A stretch of DNA of 36,269 nucleotides from Chryseobacterium indologenes (GCA_002439165.1 DJTE01000006.1:1-36269), one strand, 5' to 3'; counted from the stretch's first letter, positions 7,806-16,798 are shown. Numbers and translations are program-made. The notes: generated from the letters alone by a model not told the origin.

Positions 7806-8879
7806 CTACTGACCATAATAGGCTGCAATTACTTTTTCTCTCATCTTATTCAGATATTTGATGTCTTTGGTGTTAGACAGGATAATCAGGGTTGCACCTT
7901 TATCAATCAGATGTACCCAATTGGCACTGTGCCCGTACCCTTCACCCTGGCGTTCCGCGAATAAAGTATTGACGGTGCCGAATTTTTTAGGATATACCCA
8001 AAAGCCGAGGGCGGTATCTTCAAGCTTTTTATCGGCAGTGAGCATTATTTCCAGTGTTTTTTTGCTCAACAGGGTATGGTTAAAGACAGCCTGGTCAAAA
8101 ATCAATAAATCTTTAGGAGTAGAATACATGGCTCCGGCGGAATAAAAATTATCGATATAAGTATTTGTCGGCATGTGTAAAGAAAACGGGTCCGATTCAT
8201 CTGCCGAATAGCCTTCATCTATATTTCTGATAATATCATTGTGATGAAGAAAACCCGTACTCTTCATATTCAGGGGAGTGAGGATCTGTTCCTGTAAAAC
8301 CTTTTCAAAAGGCTTACTGTAAATTTTTTCAATGATCTTTCCGAGCAGAATAAAATCTCCGTTGTTATAGCTGAACCTGGTTCCCGGTTTGTCAACCAGT
8401 TTTTCAGAAAGGAAGGTATTGATAAAATCATCAAGTTCCCATATCGTATTGTCATAAGCCTGATGGATAAGTTCCGGGGAGCTGATGTCTTTGTTGGCTC
8501 TTCCGCTGCTGTATGTCAGAAGATTTCTTATCGTGGCTTTATGGGCTGCCTCACCTTTATATTCCGGATAATAGGTGGAAATTGGCGCATCAAGATCAAT
8601 TTTCCCTTTCTCATAAAGCTGCATGATAAGAACTGCTGTAAACGTTTTGGTGAGTGAGAAAATATGGAACCGGGTTTCACCGGAAAAAGGAATCTGGTAA
8701 TGCCTGTTGGATAGCCCTTTGTAGGTAAGTAACTCAATTTTTCCATTTTGAGCCAGTAAAACTGAACCGTTGAAATTATCCTTTTTTACACAGGAATCGA
8801 TCACTTTTTCAACCTTTGATATTTGTGAATAAACGATCAGGATCGGCATCAGCAGGAAGCAGGACACTATTTTTTTCAT
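7806..8879 (-). CDS. Secreted beta-lactamase-fold serine hydrolase
   Basis: Encodes 357 residues from ATG 8879; an in-frame GTG at 8900 would add seven residues ahead of an otherwise clean signal peptide, so I prefer the ATG. The signal peptide is MKKIVSCFLLMPILIVYS. The class C/PBP-like fold is shown by the SxxK motif at Ser75-Lys78 (FSLTK), the YxN motif at Tyr171-Asn173 (SYNNGD) and a HxG-like third motif GHSANW near the C-terminus. Family members hydrolyse esters, amides or D-amino-acid peptides in the periplasm. There is no feature specific to AmpC beta-lactamases, so an antibiotic-resistance label is not justified. It stands alone on the minus strand, upstream of the GH109 operon. Confidence 0.85.
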   Translation of the reverse strand: MKKIVSCFLLMPILIVYSQISKVEKVIDSCVKKDNFNGSVLLAQNGKIELLTYKGLSNRHYQIPFSGETRFHIFSLTKTFTAVLIMQLYEKGKIDLDAPISTYYPEYKGEAAHKATIRNLLTYSSGRANKDISSPELIHQAYDNTIWELDDFINTFLSEKLVDKPGTRFSYNNGDFILLGKIIEKIYSKPFEKVLQEQILTPLNMKSTGFLHHNDIIRNIDEGYSADESDPFSLHMPTNTYIDNFYSAGAMYSTPKDLLIFDQAVFNHTLLSKKTLEIMLTADKKLEDTALGFWVYPKKFGTVNTLFAERQGEGYGHSANWVHLIDKGATLIILSNTKDIKYLNKMREKVIAAYYGQ

Positions 8880-9001
8880 AATAACAGATTCTTTAATCAC
8901 TAAGGGAATTGTTTATGGTGAAGATAATCAATTGTTTACTCCCTTTTTATAATGATTGGCTGGAAAATAGTCAACAGGTCATCATCGTTTTAGAGTAAAT
9001 C

Positions 9002-10534
9002 CTACTGGCCGATCCAGGACTTTCTTAAAGCCAGCTGTTTTGCATCAGGGGCAGGGGAAAGCTTTACTTTTCCTGTACTTTCATCATAATTAAAACCGAC
9101 TTTTGCCAGACATTCTTTTAAGGGAACAGGCCGGGTACCTTCTATATAGTCACTGAAAAATGTACGGATTTCAGGATAAGTCATTTGGGTAATTTCATCA
9201 AACAGATCATCATCATTGAAATATTTGCCTGCTCCATATTTTTTCATAAGCTCCTGCATCAGATTCTGAGTTCCTGTTTTACCGTCTGAAAGTTCTCTTA
9301 ATCTTATATCCAGACAAAGCCCGAGTAATGCTCCCTTCTGATAAAAATTCAGATACTGATCCTGTCTTTCCATTGAGTTTTTACTCAATTCAGTAAAAGA
9401 TAAACTATTATCAAATTCTTTCATTCCCTCTATCTTGTCTTCTATGCTTTTTTCAAAATCATTCAAACTGATCATTTTTTGTTTTACAGGCATATGGATC
9501 GTAGCGTATTCTGTCATCCCTTCATACAGCCAGAGGTGTTTAGACATAATGGGATTCAGGAAATCATAGTGCTGGATTTCTCCTGAGTGAATGTTGAGTG
9601 GAGTGACAATATGAAAGAATTCATGTGATGCCACGATATTTAAGGCATTGGTAAGAAATTTCATGTTCCCGGAACGATACAGGCATATGGTAGATTGAGA
9701 ATGTTCCAGACCGTCTCCCATAAATCCGCTCTCGTTGGAAGGCTCATAGTAAATAAGAAAAGCATATTTGCTGACCGGCAGTGTTCCACCCAGATAATCT
9801 TGTTGATTTTTCAGAATATGCTCTATATCGCGGGCGATATTTTTTGAATAATGCCGTTCGTTCTTGTTGTAGAAGGATACAAGTACTTCAGTATGCCCTA
9901 TTTTGAGCCATGTTGTATCGGGAATACAGTACATCACCGGAGAGTCTACCAATTGACGGTAATCTTTTGCCCGGACTATATCTGTATTTTTATTTTTCTG
10001 CTTGTAATCCAGGGCAGAAGAAGCATAAAAACCTTTTTTCTTTGTAATATTAATCTGATAGGGCGCCTCTTTTATTTCTTCAAAATATCCTACGAGCGAA
10101 TTGTAGTTGATCACAAAGATACTGTCTTTTTTAAACATACTTCCCGGAGATTTGGCTCCCTGGGTATCCTCTTCTAAGGAATTCCACCCTCCGGCTACCT
10201 GATATGATATTTTGTTCACCCGTTGAAGATCATGGATCATCCAGCTGTTTTTATCCAGACGTTCCACTGTTATTTTTTTACCGTTTTTATCTGTGGCCGT
10301 GAGGTTGGAAACATACTGTCCGAAATCCATAGCCTGATAAAATCCCGGAACCAGCTTGGGAATAATAAACTTACCTTGTTTCAGCCTGTTTTGGGGGGGA
10401 GTAAAAGAAACCTTTACTTCATTGCCGGACATATGAAGAAGGTCTATATTGTATTCGTAATTCTTTGATTTTTGGGCAATAATTGCAATTGGAAACACAA
10501 TGAGAATGAAAAGTAACCTGGTCAGTTTATTCAT
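9002..10534 (-). CDS. Secreted M61-family metallopeptidase lacking a C-terminal PDZ domain
   Basis: Encodes 510 residues from ATG 10534; a TTG at 10561 would add nine charged residues before the signal peptide (MNKLTRLLFILIVFPIAIIAQ) and is less likely. The N-terminal beta-sandwich is followed by the gluzincin zinc site, HEFFH at about residues 304-308, and the downstream LWLYEGMTEY that supplies the third ligand. This is the M61 (glycyl aminopeptidase-like) family, which in Bacteroidetes is usually periplasmic. Many members end in a PDZ domain. Here the chain stops (RKSWIGQ) shortly after the peptidase domain, where a PDZ would begin. It is downstream of the AIM24 gene with a 50-bp gap and may be co-transcribed. 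Confidence 0.88.
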   Translation of the reverse strand: MNKLTRLLFILIVFPIAIIAQKSKNYEYNIDLLHMSGNEVKVSFTPPQNRLKQGKFIIPKLVPGFYQAMDFGQYVSNLTATDKNGKKITVERLDKNSWMIHDLQRVNKISYQVAGGWNSLEEDTQGAKSPGSMFKKDSIFVINYNSLVGYFEEIKEAPYQINITKKKGFYASSALDYKQKNKNTDIVRAKDYRQLVDSPVMYCIPDTTWLKIGHTEVLVSFYNKNERHYSKNIARDIEHILKNQQDYLGGTLPVSKYAFLIYYEPSNESGFMGDGLEHSQSTICLYRSGNMKFLTNALNIVASHEFFHIVTPLNIHSGEIQHYDFLNPIMSKHLWLYEGMTEYATIHMPVKQKMISLNDFEKSIEDKIEGMKEFDNSLSFTELSKNSMERQDQYLNFYQKGALLGLCLDIRLRELSDGKTGTQNLMQELMKKYGAGKYFNDDDLFDEITQMTYPEIRTFFSDYIEGTRPVPLKECLAKVGFNYDESTGKVKLSPAPDAKQLALRKSWIGQ

Positions 10535-10584
10535 TTGTCTTTTGTTTTTACGAATGTACAAAAATTGCCCAAAGTTTAATGGTG

Positions 10585-11277
10585 TTATTTCTCAGCGAAA
10601 TATACTTCTTCATAAGGTTGGATCAGTACCCATCCGTGGCCTGAGAACTTCATCTGGAATTCTTCACCGCTTCCTCTTCCGATCAGGCTCTTAAAAGAAA
10701 CATTGGTCTTCATTTCAGGGGTTAGGTTTCCGGACCATGCTACCGTGGCATTAGGATCTGTAAACACGGGGGTGTCGGGAGTTACCACTAAAGTTAAAGG
10801 ATCACCGTGAGTAGTAATCGCGATATGCCCCGTTCCTGAAAGTTTCACCTGGAAAAGACCTCCTGCCATCATTCCGGCAACGCTTTTCAGCATGGTGATA
10901 TCACTTTTTACGCTTTGCTCGTGCGCCAGAACGTCATTTCCGTTGACGCATACCGATTCATTGTTCAGATAAAGGATACGTACTTTTTTTCCGGAATCAG
11001 CTACATATAGTTTTCCTGTTCCTTCGGCTTTCATCAGCTTGGCTCCTTCTCCGCTGATCGCTTTCTTTAAAAGATTCCCGATTCCTCCGGACAGCATTCC
11101 CTGTCTTTCAAAGTTAATGTTGCCCACGTAGCTTACCATACTTCCTCTCTTCGTCCATACCGCCTGGTTATTCAGGTTGATTTCCAGAAGATGCTTGGTT
11201 TCCAGTTCAAAATAATCCCTCTGCTGCGGGTTCTCTTTGGTTTCATTGATGAATGCTTCAATTGAATACTTGCTCAT
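10585..11277 (-). CDS. AIM24 family protein
   Basis: A 230-residue soluble protein of the AIM24/TIGR00266 family. It consists of repeating beta-strand segments such as GEGAKLMKAEGTGKLYVAD, GGLFQVKLSGTGHIAIT and GEEFQMKFSGHGWVLIQP, typical of its trimeric beta-roll architecture. The ending GHGWVLIQPYEE is diagnostic for this group. The bacterial function is unknown; the name comes from a yeast mitochondrial homologue. The sequence has no signal peptide and is presumably cytosolic. It diverges from queA across a 255-bp region and may be co-transcribed with the M61 peptidase gene downstream. Confidence 0.9.
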   Translation of the reverse strand: MSKYSIEAFINETKENPQQRDYFELETKHLLEINLNNQAVWTKRGSMVSYVGNINFERQGMLSGGIGNLLKKAISGEGAKLMKAEGTGKLYVADSGKKVRILYLNNESVCVNGNDVLAHEQSVKSDITMLKSVAGMMAGGLFQVKLSGTGHIAITTHGDPLTLVVTPDTPVFTDPNATVAWSGNLTPEMKTNVSFKSLIGRGSGEEFQMKFSGHGWVLIQPYEEVYFAEK

Positions 11278-11445
11278 AATGTTTTGAAGTTTAAATGATA
11301 TATTATTTTATTGTGTCATGGAGTAAAGATGGGCTCTACCCGTATGTTTTTTCATGACTGTTTTTTTATTCCGGGCTAAAATAAAGTTTTTTTCAATACA
11401 AAACTCCCGTAAAATCACGGTTTTATATTTGATTGTAAATAATAC

Positions 11446-11477
11446 TTGACAAAGGGGTATTGAATGTCGTATATTTG
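11446..11477 (+). promoter_or_regulatory. Predicted housekeeping promoter of queA
   Basis: TTGAC (11446-11450) and TATATTTG (11470-11477) are separated by 21 bases counted from TTG to TA. This is the best match in the window to the Bacteroidetes TTG-N(17-23)-TAnnTTTG promoter. The predicted start near 11482 leaves a leader of about 50 bases. Confidence 0.75.
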
Positions 11478-11532
11478 CACTCCGAAAATTACACCTTGTA
11501 ATTTCAATAATTTTTAAACCGTAATTTAAAAA

Positions 11533-12582
11533 ATGAAAACATCAGATTTTAATTTTGATCTTCCTGCGGAATTATTGGCAGAACATCCATCAGAACACAG
11601 AGACGAAGCCAGATTAATGGTTCTTAACAGAAAAACGGAAACCATTGAGCATAAGCTTTTCAAAGATGTGGTTGATTATTTTGATGAGGAAGATTTGTTT
11701 ATCTTCAACAATACTAAGGTTTTCCCGGCACGTCTTTACGGAAATAAAGAAAAAACAGGCGCTAAAATTGAAGTTTTCCTTTTAAGAGAGCTTGATAAAG
11801 AAACCAGAGTATGGGACGTTCTGGTAGACCCGGCAAGAAAGATCAGAATCGGAAACAAACTGTTCTTTACGGAAGACGAATCTCTGGTAGCTGAGGTAAT
11901 CGACAATACAACTTCAAGAGGAAGAACGCTTAGATTCTTATTCGACGGTTCTTATGACGAATTCAGAACCAAGCTGAAAGAACTGGGAGAAACTCCGCTT
12001 CCTAAATATATCAAAAGAGCAGTGGAGCCGGAAGATGCAGAAAGATACCAGACCATCTATGCTAAAGTGGAAGGAGCGGTTGCTGCCCCTACGGCAGGTC
12101 TTCACTTCTCTAAGCACCTGATGAAAAGACTGGAGATCAAAGGAATCAATTTTGCTGAAGTTACCCTTCACGTAGGATTGGGAACTTTCAACCCGATTGA
12201 GGTGGAAGATCTTTCCAAGCACAAAATGGAGTCGGAAGAGATCATCATCGATGAGAAAAACGCGGCTATCATCAACAAAGCGGTAGATGCTCACAGAAGA
12301 GTTTGTGCGGTAGGTACCACGACCATGAGAGCTTTGGAAACTTCAGTTTCTTCAAACAAAAAGATCTCTGCTTTCAACGGATGGACCAACAAATTCATTT
12401 ATCCGCCTCACGATTTCGGAGTAGCCAACTCAATGATCACGAACTTCCATACACCGAAGTCTACCCTGATCATGATGATCGCTGCATTTGCCGGAAGAGA
12501 TTTTGTAATGCATGCTTACGAAGAAGCCGTAAAAGAAAAGTATAAATTCTATTCTTACGGTGACGCAATGCTTATTTTGTAA
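11533..12582 (+). CDS. queA: S-adenosylmethionine:tRNA ribosyltransferase-isomerase
   Basis: A 349-residue protein of standard QueA length. It transfers and isomerises the ribosyl group of SAM onto preQ1 at tRNA position 34, making epoxyqueuosine in the queuosine pathway. Conserved stretches read directly: FDLPAELLAEHPSEHRDEAR at the start, FNNTKVFPARL, EGAVAAPTAGLHFS, TLHVGLGTFNPIEVEDL, and near the end MITNFHTPKSTL and YKFYSYGDAMLIL. It is followed by rlmN in the same direction after a 101-bp gap with a large AT-rich hairpin, so the two RNA-modification genes may share a transcript. Confidence 0.97.
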   Translation: MKTSDFNFDLPAELLAEHPSEHRDEARLMVLNRKTETIEHKLFKDVVDYFDEEDLFIFNNTKVFPARLYGNKEKTGAKIEVFLLRELDKETRVWDVLVDPARKIRIGNKLFFTEDESLVAEVIDNTTSRGRTLRFLFDGSYDEFRTKLKELGETPLPKYIKRAVEPEDAERYQTIYAKVEGAVAAPTAGLHFSKHLMKRLEIKGINFAEVTLHVGLGTFNPIEVEDLSKHKMESEEIIIDEKNAAIINKAVDAHRRVCAVGTTTMRALETSVSSNKKISAFNGWTNKFIYPPHDFGVANSMITNFHTPKSTLIMMIAAFAGRDFVMHAYEEAVKEKYKFYSYGDAMLIL

Positions 12583-12583
12583 T

Positions 12584-12675
12584 TAATTTTAAATTATAGA
12601 TTATAAATTTTAGATTATGTTCTAACCTCCGGAAGGGATTTTAATCTAAAATTTATAATTTAAAATCTATAATCA
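12584..12675. repeat. AT-rich inverted repeat between queA and rlmN
   Basis: TTATAAATTTTAGATTA (12601-12617) is perfectly repeated in inverted orientation at 12642-12658 across a 24-base loop. Outer segments (12588-12602 and 12656-12673) can pair in alternative registers, for example ATTATAGATT with AATCTATAAT. The hairpin ends only about ten bases before the rlmN TTG start. It may be a weak terminator, an mRNA-stability element or a repetitive palindrome; I cannot decide which. Confidence 0.75.
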
Positions 12676-12683
12676 ACCCTATT

Positions 12684-13718
12684 TTGAAAGATATCCGTAC
12701 ATTATCTCTGGACCAGCTTAAAGACTACTTTGTATCTTTAGGAGAAAAGCCGTTTCGCGCGAAACAGGTCTACGACTGGCTATGGAGTAAAAACCTCCAT
12801 TCGATTGATGAAATGACGAATCTTTCAAAAAATCTGCGTGAAAGGATTGCGGAAGAATATACCATTAATCCGGTTTCTGTGGATCTGCTTCAGAGAAGTT
12901 CTGACGGTACCATCAAAAACGGGGTAAAGCTCCATGACGGACTGATGGTGGAATCTGTTCTTATTCCTACCGAAACCAGAACGACAGCCTGTGTCTCTTC
13001 ACAGGTAGGCTGCTCGCTGAACTGCGAATTCTGCGCTACGGCAAGACTGAAAAGAATGAGAAATCTTGAAGTTGCTGAGATTGTAGACCAGGTAGCCCTG
13101 ATCGACAGCCAGAGTAAAATGTATTTCGACCGGCCGCTGTCCAATATTGTGTTCATGGGAATGGGAGAGCCGATGATGAACTACAAAAACGTGGTAGAGG
13201 CGATCCGGAAAATTACCCAGCCGGAAGGTCTGGGGATGTCTCCAAGAAGAATTACCGTTTCCACATCCGGAATTCCTAAAATGATTAAAATGCTTGCAGA
13301 TGACGAACTGCGCGTGAAGCTGGCCTTATCCCTTCACTCGGCAATCGAGTCGAAGCGTAATGAGATCATGCCTTTCTCAGATAAATTCCCGCTCACAGAT
13401 ATTATGGAAGCCCTTCAGTACTGGTATCAGAAAACAGGCTCTGTGATTACTTTTGAATACTGTGTATGGAAAGGCATCAATGACGGAGATGAAGACATTA
13501 AAGCGCTTATAAAATACTGCCGACAGGTTCCTTCCAAAGTAAACCTTATCCAGTACAACCCGATCGGAGACGGAAAATACGACCAGTGCAACAAGCAGGC
13601 AGAAGAAAACTATGTACGCCAGCTTGAAAATGCCGGAATTACCGTTATGATCAGAAAAAGCCGTGGCGGCGATATTGATGCAGCCTGCGGACAGCTGGCC
13701 AATAAAACAGCCGATTAA
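12684..13718 (+). CDS. rlmN: Dual-specificity 23S rRNA/tRNA adenine-C2 methyltransferase
   Basis: A 344-residue radical-SAM enzyme that methylates C2 of A2503 in 23S rRNA and A37 in some tRNAs. The radical-SAM cluster motif CSLNCEFCATARL contains the CxxxCxxC cysteines. FRAKQVYDWLW is the typical N-terminal segment, and the C-terminal catalytic cysteine appears in DIDAACGQLA. The start is TTG (TTGAAAGATATCCG). No ATG lies in frame upstream, and the family N-terminus begins exactly here, so an unusual start codon is well supported. A rare start next to a large hairpin suggests modest, perhaps controlled, translation. Confidence 0.95.
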   Translation: MKDIRTLSLDQLKDYFVSLGEKPFRAKQVYDWLWSKNLHSIDEMTNLSKNLRERIAEEYTINPVSVDLLQRSSDGTIKNGVKLHDGLMVESVLIPTETRTTACVSSQVGCSLNCEFCATARLKRMRNLEVAEIVDQVALIDSQSKMYFDRPLSNIVFMGMGEPMMNYKNVVEAIRKITQPEGLGMSPRRITVSTSGIPKMIKMLADDELRVKLALSLHSAIESKRNEIMPFSDKFPLTDIMEALQYWYQKTGSVITFEYCVWKGINDGDEDIKALIKYCRQVPSKVNLIQYNPIGDGKYDQCNKQAEENYVRQLENAGITVMIRKSRGGDIDAACGQLANKTAD

Positions 13719-13766
13719 AATTTCCTTAAAAAACCGGAAAAATTCCTTAAAAATTTCTTAAAGTCC

Positions 13767-13774
13767 TACCTTTG
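13767..13774 (+). promoter_or_regulatory. Predicted -7 element of the sterol-desaturase-family gene
   Basis: TACCTTTG at 13767-13774 matches TAnnTTTG. The -33 region is poor. The predicted start near 13779 gives a leader of about 13 bases. Confidence 0.4.
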
Positions 13775-13791
13775 TGTAAAGTTAATACGTG

Positions 13792-14727
13792 ATGATGGAC
13801 TTCTTAATGAGCGAAGACGGGCTTGAAAGTGTGTATGCATGGGCAATTCCGCTGCATGCTGCTGTTATTTTGGCTGAAATGATTTACAGTCATGTGTCTG
13901 AAGCTAAATTATACAGTGGAAAAGATGTAGCCACCAATGTCTATCTCGCCCTGATGAATTTTGGCCTGGATCTGATCATGAAGGCCTTTGCTATGGGAGT
14001 GATGTTTTTCTTTTACAGTCACAGACTTTTCTCATGGGATTTTACCGTATGGTACTGGCTGATCTGCTTCGTGGTAACAGATTTTGCCTATTATGTGCTG
14101 CATTATGTGGATCACCGGTCCAGGGCGTTCTGGGCGGTTCATATTACCCATCACAACTCGGAATTCTTTAACCTTACAACCGGATTCAGAAGTCCTGTTC
14201 TCCAGCCGCTTTACAGGTATCTGTATTTTTCTCCGCTGGCCTTTTTAGGCTTTAATCCCTGGCATATTATGGTAGCTTATGCTATCGGACAGGTGTACGG
14301 AACATGGGTACATACCCAGACGGTAAAAAGTATGGGATTCCTTGAACATATTCTCGTAACACCTTCCCATCACCGTGTTCACCATGCCTGCAATATCAAG
14401 TATCTGGATAAAAATATGGGCATGTGCCTGATCATCTGGGATAAAATCTTCGGAACTTTTGAAAAGGAAGATCCCAATGTGCCCGTAAAATTCGGGATTT
14501 ATCCGAAAATGCCGGACAATAAGCCGGATACCGTTCTTTTCTATGAATGGAGAAAGATCTGGAAAGACCTGAAACAGCCAGGGTTGAAACTCACAGACAG
14601 AATCAACTATATCTTTAATTCCCCGGGTTGGAGACATGACGGAACCGGAAAAACAGTGAGACAGTATCAGAAAGAATATTTAGCAAGACAGGCTAAAAAA
14701 CAGGAACAGAAAAAACAGTCTGCCTGA
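13792..14727 (+). CDS. Sterol desaturase / fatty-acid hydroxylase family membrane enzyme
   Basis: About 311 residues. The start region reads GTG-ATG-ATG, so the true start may be 13789, 13792 or 13795. There are four or so membrane segments and the eight-histidine di-iron signature of the fatty-acid hydroxylase superfamily: HYVDH, HITHH and HHRVHH. Family members use O2 to hydroxylate or desaturate lipid substrates at the membrane. In Bacteroidetes the substrate is usually unknown (fatty acyl chains, carotenoids or sphingolipids are options). The C-terminal tail is Lys/Gln-rich and presumably cytosolic. The gene has its own predicted promoter and a strong terminator, so it is probably monocistronic. 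Confidence 0.9.
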   Translation: MMDFLMSEDGLESVYAWAIPLHAAVILAEMIYSHVSEAKLYSGKDVATNVYLALMNFGLDLIMKAFAMGVMFFFYSHRLFSWDFTVWYWLICFVVTDFAYYVLHYVDHRSRAFWAVHITHHNSEFFNLTTGFRSPVLQPLYRYLYFSPLAFLGFNPWHIMVAYAIGQVYGTWVHTQTVKSMGFLEHILVTPSHHRVHHACNIKYLDKNMGMCLIIWDKIFGTFEKEDPNVPVKFGIYPKMPDNKPDTVLFYEWRKIWKDLKQPGLKLTDRINYIFNSPGWRHDGTGKTVRQYQKEYLARQAKKQEQKKQSA

Positions 14728-14780
14728 TGTCTGTACATTAATCTTACATCAATAAAAATCTACAATAAAAATCGATGGGG

Positions 14781-14800
14781 CGGGCTTAGGCCCGTTTTTT
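14781..14800 (+). terminator. Rho-independent terminator after the sterol-desaturase-family gene
   Basis: CGGGC (14781-14785) and GCCCG (14790-14794) pair around a TTAG loop, followed by six T (14795-14800). Confidence 0.8.
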
Positions 14801-14835
14801 ATTAAATGAAAGATCAGAAATCATAATGTCTCTTC

Positions 14836-14864
14836 TTTCAATTATTCATAAACCTTTATTTTTG
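14836..14864 (+). promoter_or_regulatory. Predicted promoter with start point on the ATG
   Basis: TTTC (14836-14839), a 17-base spacer, then TATTTTTG (14857-14864), a full TAnnTTTG match. The ATG at 14869 lies about where transcription should begin, so a leaderless or near-leaderless message is predicted. Confidence 0.35.
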
Positions 14865-14868
14865 CCTT

Positions 14869-15747
14869 ATGAAAAGAATCCTTCTGTTTATTACCCTGAT
14901 AAGTTTTCAGTCCGCATGGGCCCAGCAGACCGAGTTTTTGAAAATAAGAAAGCACCGTGTGGGATATCTGGATGATAAAATTAAAGAAACTTCAGGACTG
15001 AGTATTTTTAACGGAAAACTATATACCTTCAATGACAGCGGCAACGATCCTGAGCTTTTTGAGCTGGATGAAACAACCGGAAACATCAAAAATATCCTTA
15101 AAATTAATGCAAAGAATAAAGACTGGGAGGCTTTAACGAATGACGGAAAAAACTTCTATATCGGAGATTTTGGAAATAATGCAGGAACGAGGAGGGATCT
15201 GGAGATTTACAGGCTGCCTTTCGGAAATGGTGAGCCGGAGAATAATTCCATTGCTAAAATCTCTTTTTATTATCCGGATCAGACCGAGTTCATTCCCAAA
15301 TATACCGACAACGATTATGATGCGGAAGCTATGATCTACCTGAACGGACAGCTGCATATTTTTACTAAAGAATGGGCCTCAAAATCAACTTCACACTATA
15401 TTGTTGATCCCGAAGTCTCTGAAAAACAGAAAGCACGTAAAACAGAATCTTACAGAACCAACTTCGTGGTAACCGATGCCGCTTATTTTGATAAAAAGCT
15501 GTACCTGGTTGGATATACCAAAAAAACAGAAGTTTATATGAATATTTTTACCGAAACGGAACCGGGGGTATTTTTCAAAGAAAAACCAAGACATTTTTAC
15601 CTGGGAAGTGCTTTAGCGGTAGGACAGATAGAGGGTATAGCAGTAGATGAGAAAGGAATATACATTTCAGGTGAGAAATTTAAATCCAGGTTTGGAAAGG
15701 CTGAACCCGCCCTTTATTTTATTCCGAAAGAAAAACTCAGAGATTAA
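14869..15747 (+). CDS. Secreted propeller-like protein of unknown function
   Basis: A 292-residue protein with a clear signal peptide (MKRILLFITLISFQSAWAQQ). The rest is a series of short strand-turn segments of the form GLSIFNGKLYTFNDSGN, ALTNDGKNFYIGDFGNN and DYDAEAMIYLNGQLHIFTKEW. These resemble blades of secreted esterase/gluconolactonase-like beta-propellers, and the aspartate- and asparagine-rich turns could bind a metal. I do not recognise a catalytic motif, and there is no C-terminal sorting domain. It lies between two strong transcription boundaries and is probably monocistronic. The call rests on pattern only. Confidence 0.7.
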   Translation: MKRILLFITLISFQSAWAQQTEFLKIRKHRVGYLDDKIKETSGLSIFNGKLYTFNDSGNDPELFELDETTGNIKNILKINAKNKDWEALTNDGKNFYIGDFGNNAGTRRDLEIYRLPFGNGEPENNSIAKISFYYPDQTEFIPKYTDNDYDAEAMIYLNGQLHIFTKEWASKSTSHYIVDPEVSEKQKARKTESYRTNFVVTDAAYFDKKLYLVGYTKKTEVYMNIFTETEPGVFFKEKPRHFYLGSALAVGQIEGIAVDEKGIYISGEKFKSRFGKAEPALYFIPKEKLRD

Positions 15748-15775
15748 TTTTATCTTAAAATTGCCTGAAAAAAAT

Positions 15776-15783
15776 TATCTTTG
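15776..15783 (+). promoter_or_regulatory. Predicted -7 element of the polyprenyl synthase gene
   Basis: TATCTTTG at 15776-15783 fits TAnnTTTG. The leader to the GTG start at 15821 would be about 35 bases. The -33 box is unclear. Confidence 0.4.
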
Positions 15784-15820
15784 TGAGAATTAATTAGTAT
15801 TTACCCATTATTCGCAGATT

Positions 15821-16798
15821 GTGGCCAACATTGTAGAAGAAATCAAGCAACCGATCAATGAGGAAATGAAACTTTTCGAGCAGAAGTTTTATGAATCCAT
15901 GCAGAGCAAAGTGCCTTTATTAGATAAAGTAACCCGTTTTATCGTTACTACAAAAGGTAAGCAGATGCGCCCGATGTTTGTATTTTTATGTGCGCGGCTG
16001 ACCGGTGAGGTGAATGAAAAAACCTATCGCGGAGCCTCCATGATCGAGCTGATTCACACAGCCACACTGGTACATGACGATGTGGTGGATGAAAGTTTTA
16101 AGCGCCGTAATTTCTTTTCAATCAATGCCCTGTGGAAGAATAAAATTGCTGTTTTGGTAGGGGATTATCTTTTGTCCAAGTCCGTACTGCTTTCTACCGA
16201 CCATAAAGATTATGATCTGCTCAGTGTAATTTCCAGAACGATCCGTGAAATGTCCGAAGGTGAGCTTCTTCAGCTTGAAAAGGCCAGAAAACTGGATATT
16301 ACGGAGGAGGTTTATTATGAAATTATCCGTCAGAAAACAGCTACTCTTATTGCGGCCTGCTGTGAAATAGGGGTTTTATCCAATAGCACTGATGAAATAC
16401 TTGCCAAAAAGATGCAGGATTTCGGAACCTATACCGGAATGGCATTTCAGATCAAAGATGACCTTTTTGATTATCTGAGTTCCAATGTTATCGGGAAACC
16501 GGTAGGTATAGATATTAAAGAACAGAAAATGACGCTTCCCCTGATCCATACTCTGAAAACAGCTTCGGAAAAGGACAGGAAATACTATTTCAATACCATA
16601 AAACGTTATAATAATAACCCTAAACGGGTAAAGGAACTGATTGAATTTGTTAAAAGTTCAGGCGGCCTTGACTACGCCGTAAAGGTGATGAAGGATTTCC
16701 AGCAGAAGGCCAAAGATATTCTGAATGAATTCCCAGATTCCGAAGCCAGAAGATCTTTGCATATCATGCTGGATTATGTAATTGAACGGAAATTTTAA
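15821..16798 (+). CDS. Long-chain trans-polyprenyl diphosphate synthase
   Basis: A 325-residue all-helical prenyltransferase of IspB/octaprenyl-synthase type. It condenses isopentenyl diphosphate onto allylic primers to make the side chain of menaquinone. Both aspartate-rich metal sites are present: HDDVVDE (first, after LIHTATLV) and KDDLFDYL (second). GKQMRPMFVFLCARL and GDYLLSKS are further family signatures. The start is GTG (GTGGCCAAC), matching the usual N-terminus of flavobacterial homologues. No downstream gene is in the same direction until 17346, and a short opposite-strand gene intervenes. Confidence 0.92.
   Translation: MANIVEEIKQPINEEMKLFEQKFYESMQSKVPLLDKVTRFIVTTKGKQMRPMFVFLCARLTGEVNEKTYRGASMIELIHTATLVHDDVVDESFKRRNFFSINALWKNKIAVLVGDYLLSKSVLLSTDHKDYDLLSVISRTIREMSEGELLQLEKARKLDITEEVYYEIIRQKTATLIAACCEIGVLSNSTDEILAKKMQDFGTYTGMAFQIKDDLFDYLSSNVIGKPVGIDIKEQKMTLPLIHTLKTASEKDRKYYFNTIKRYNNNPKRVKELIEFVKSSGGLDYAVKVMKDFQQKAKDILNEFPDSEARRSLHIMLDYVIERKF

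Noticed and set aside
7806..8879. Beta-lactamase resistance gene
   Set aside because: Only the general SxxK/YxN fold motifs are present. Many secreted esterases and peptidases share them, and nothing specific to AmpC is seen.
10535..10561. Longer M61 peptidase start at TTG 10561
   Set aside because: It would place nine mostly charged residues before a complete signal peptide that begins at ATG 10534.
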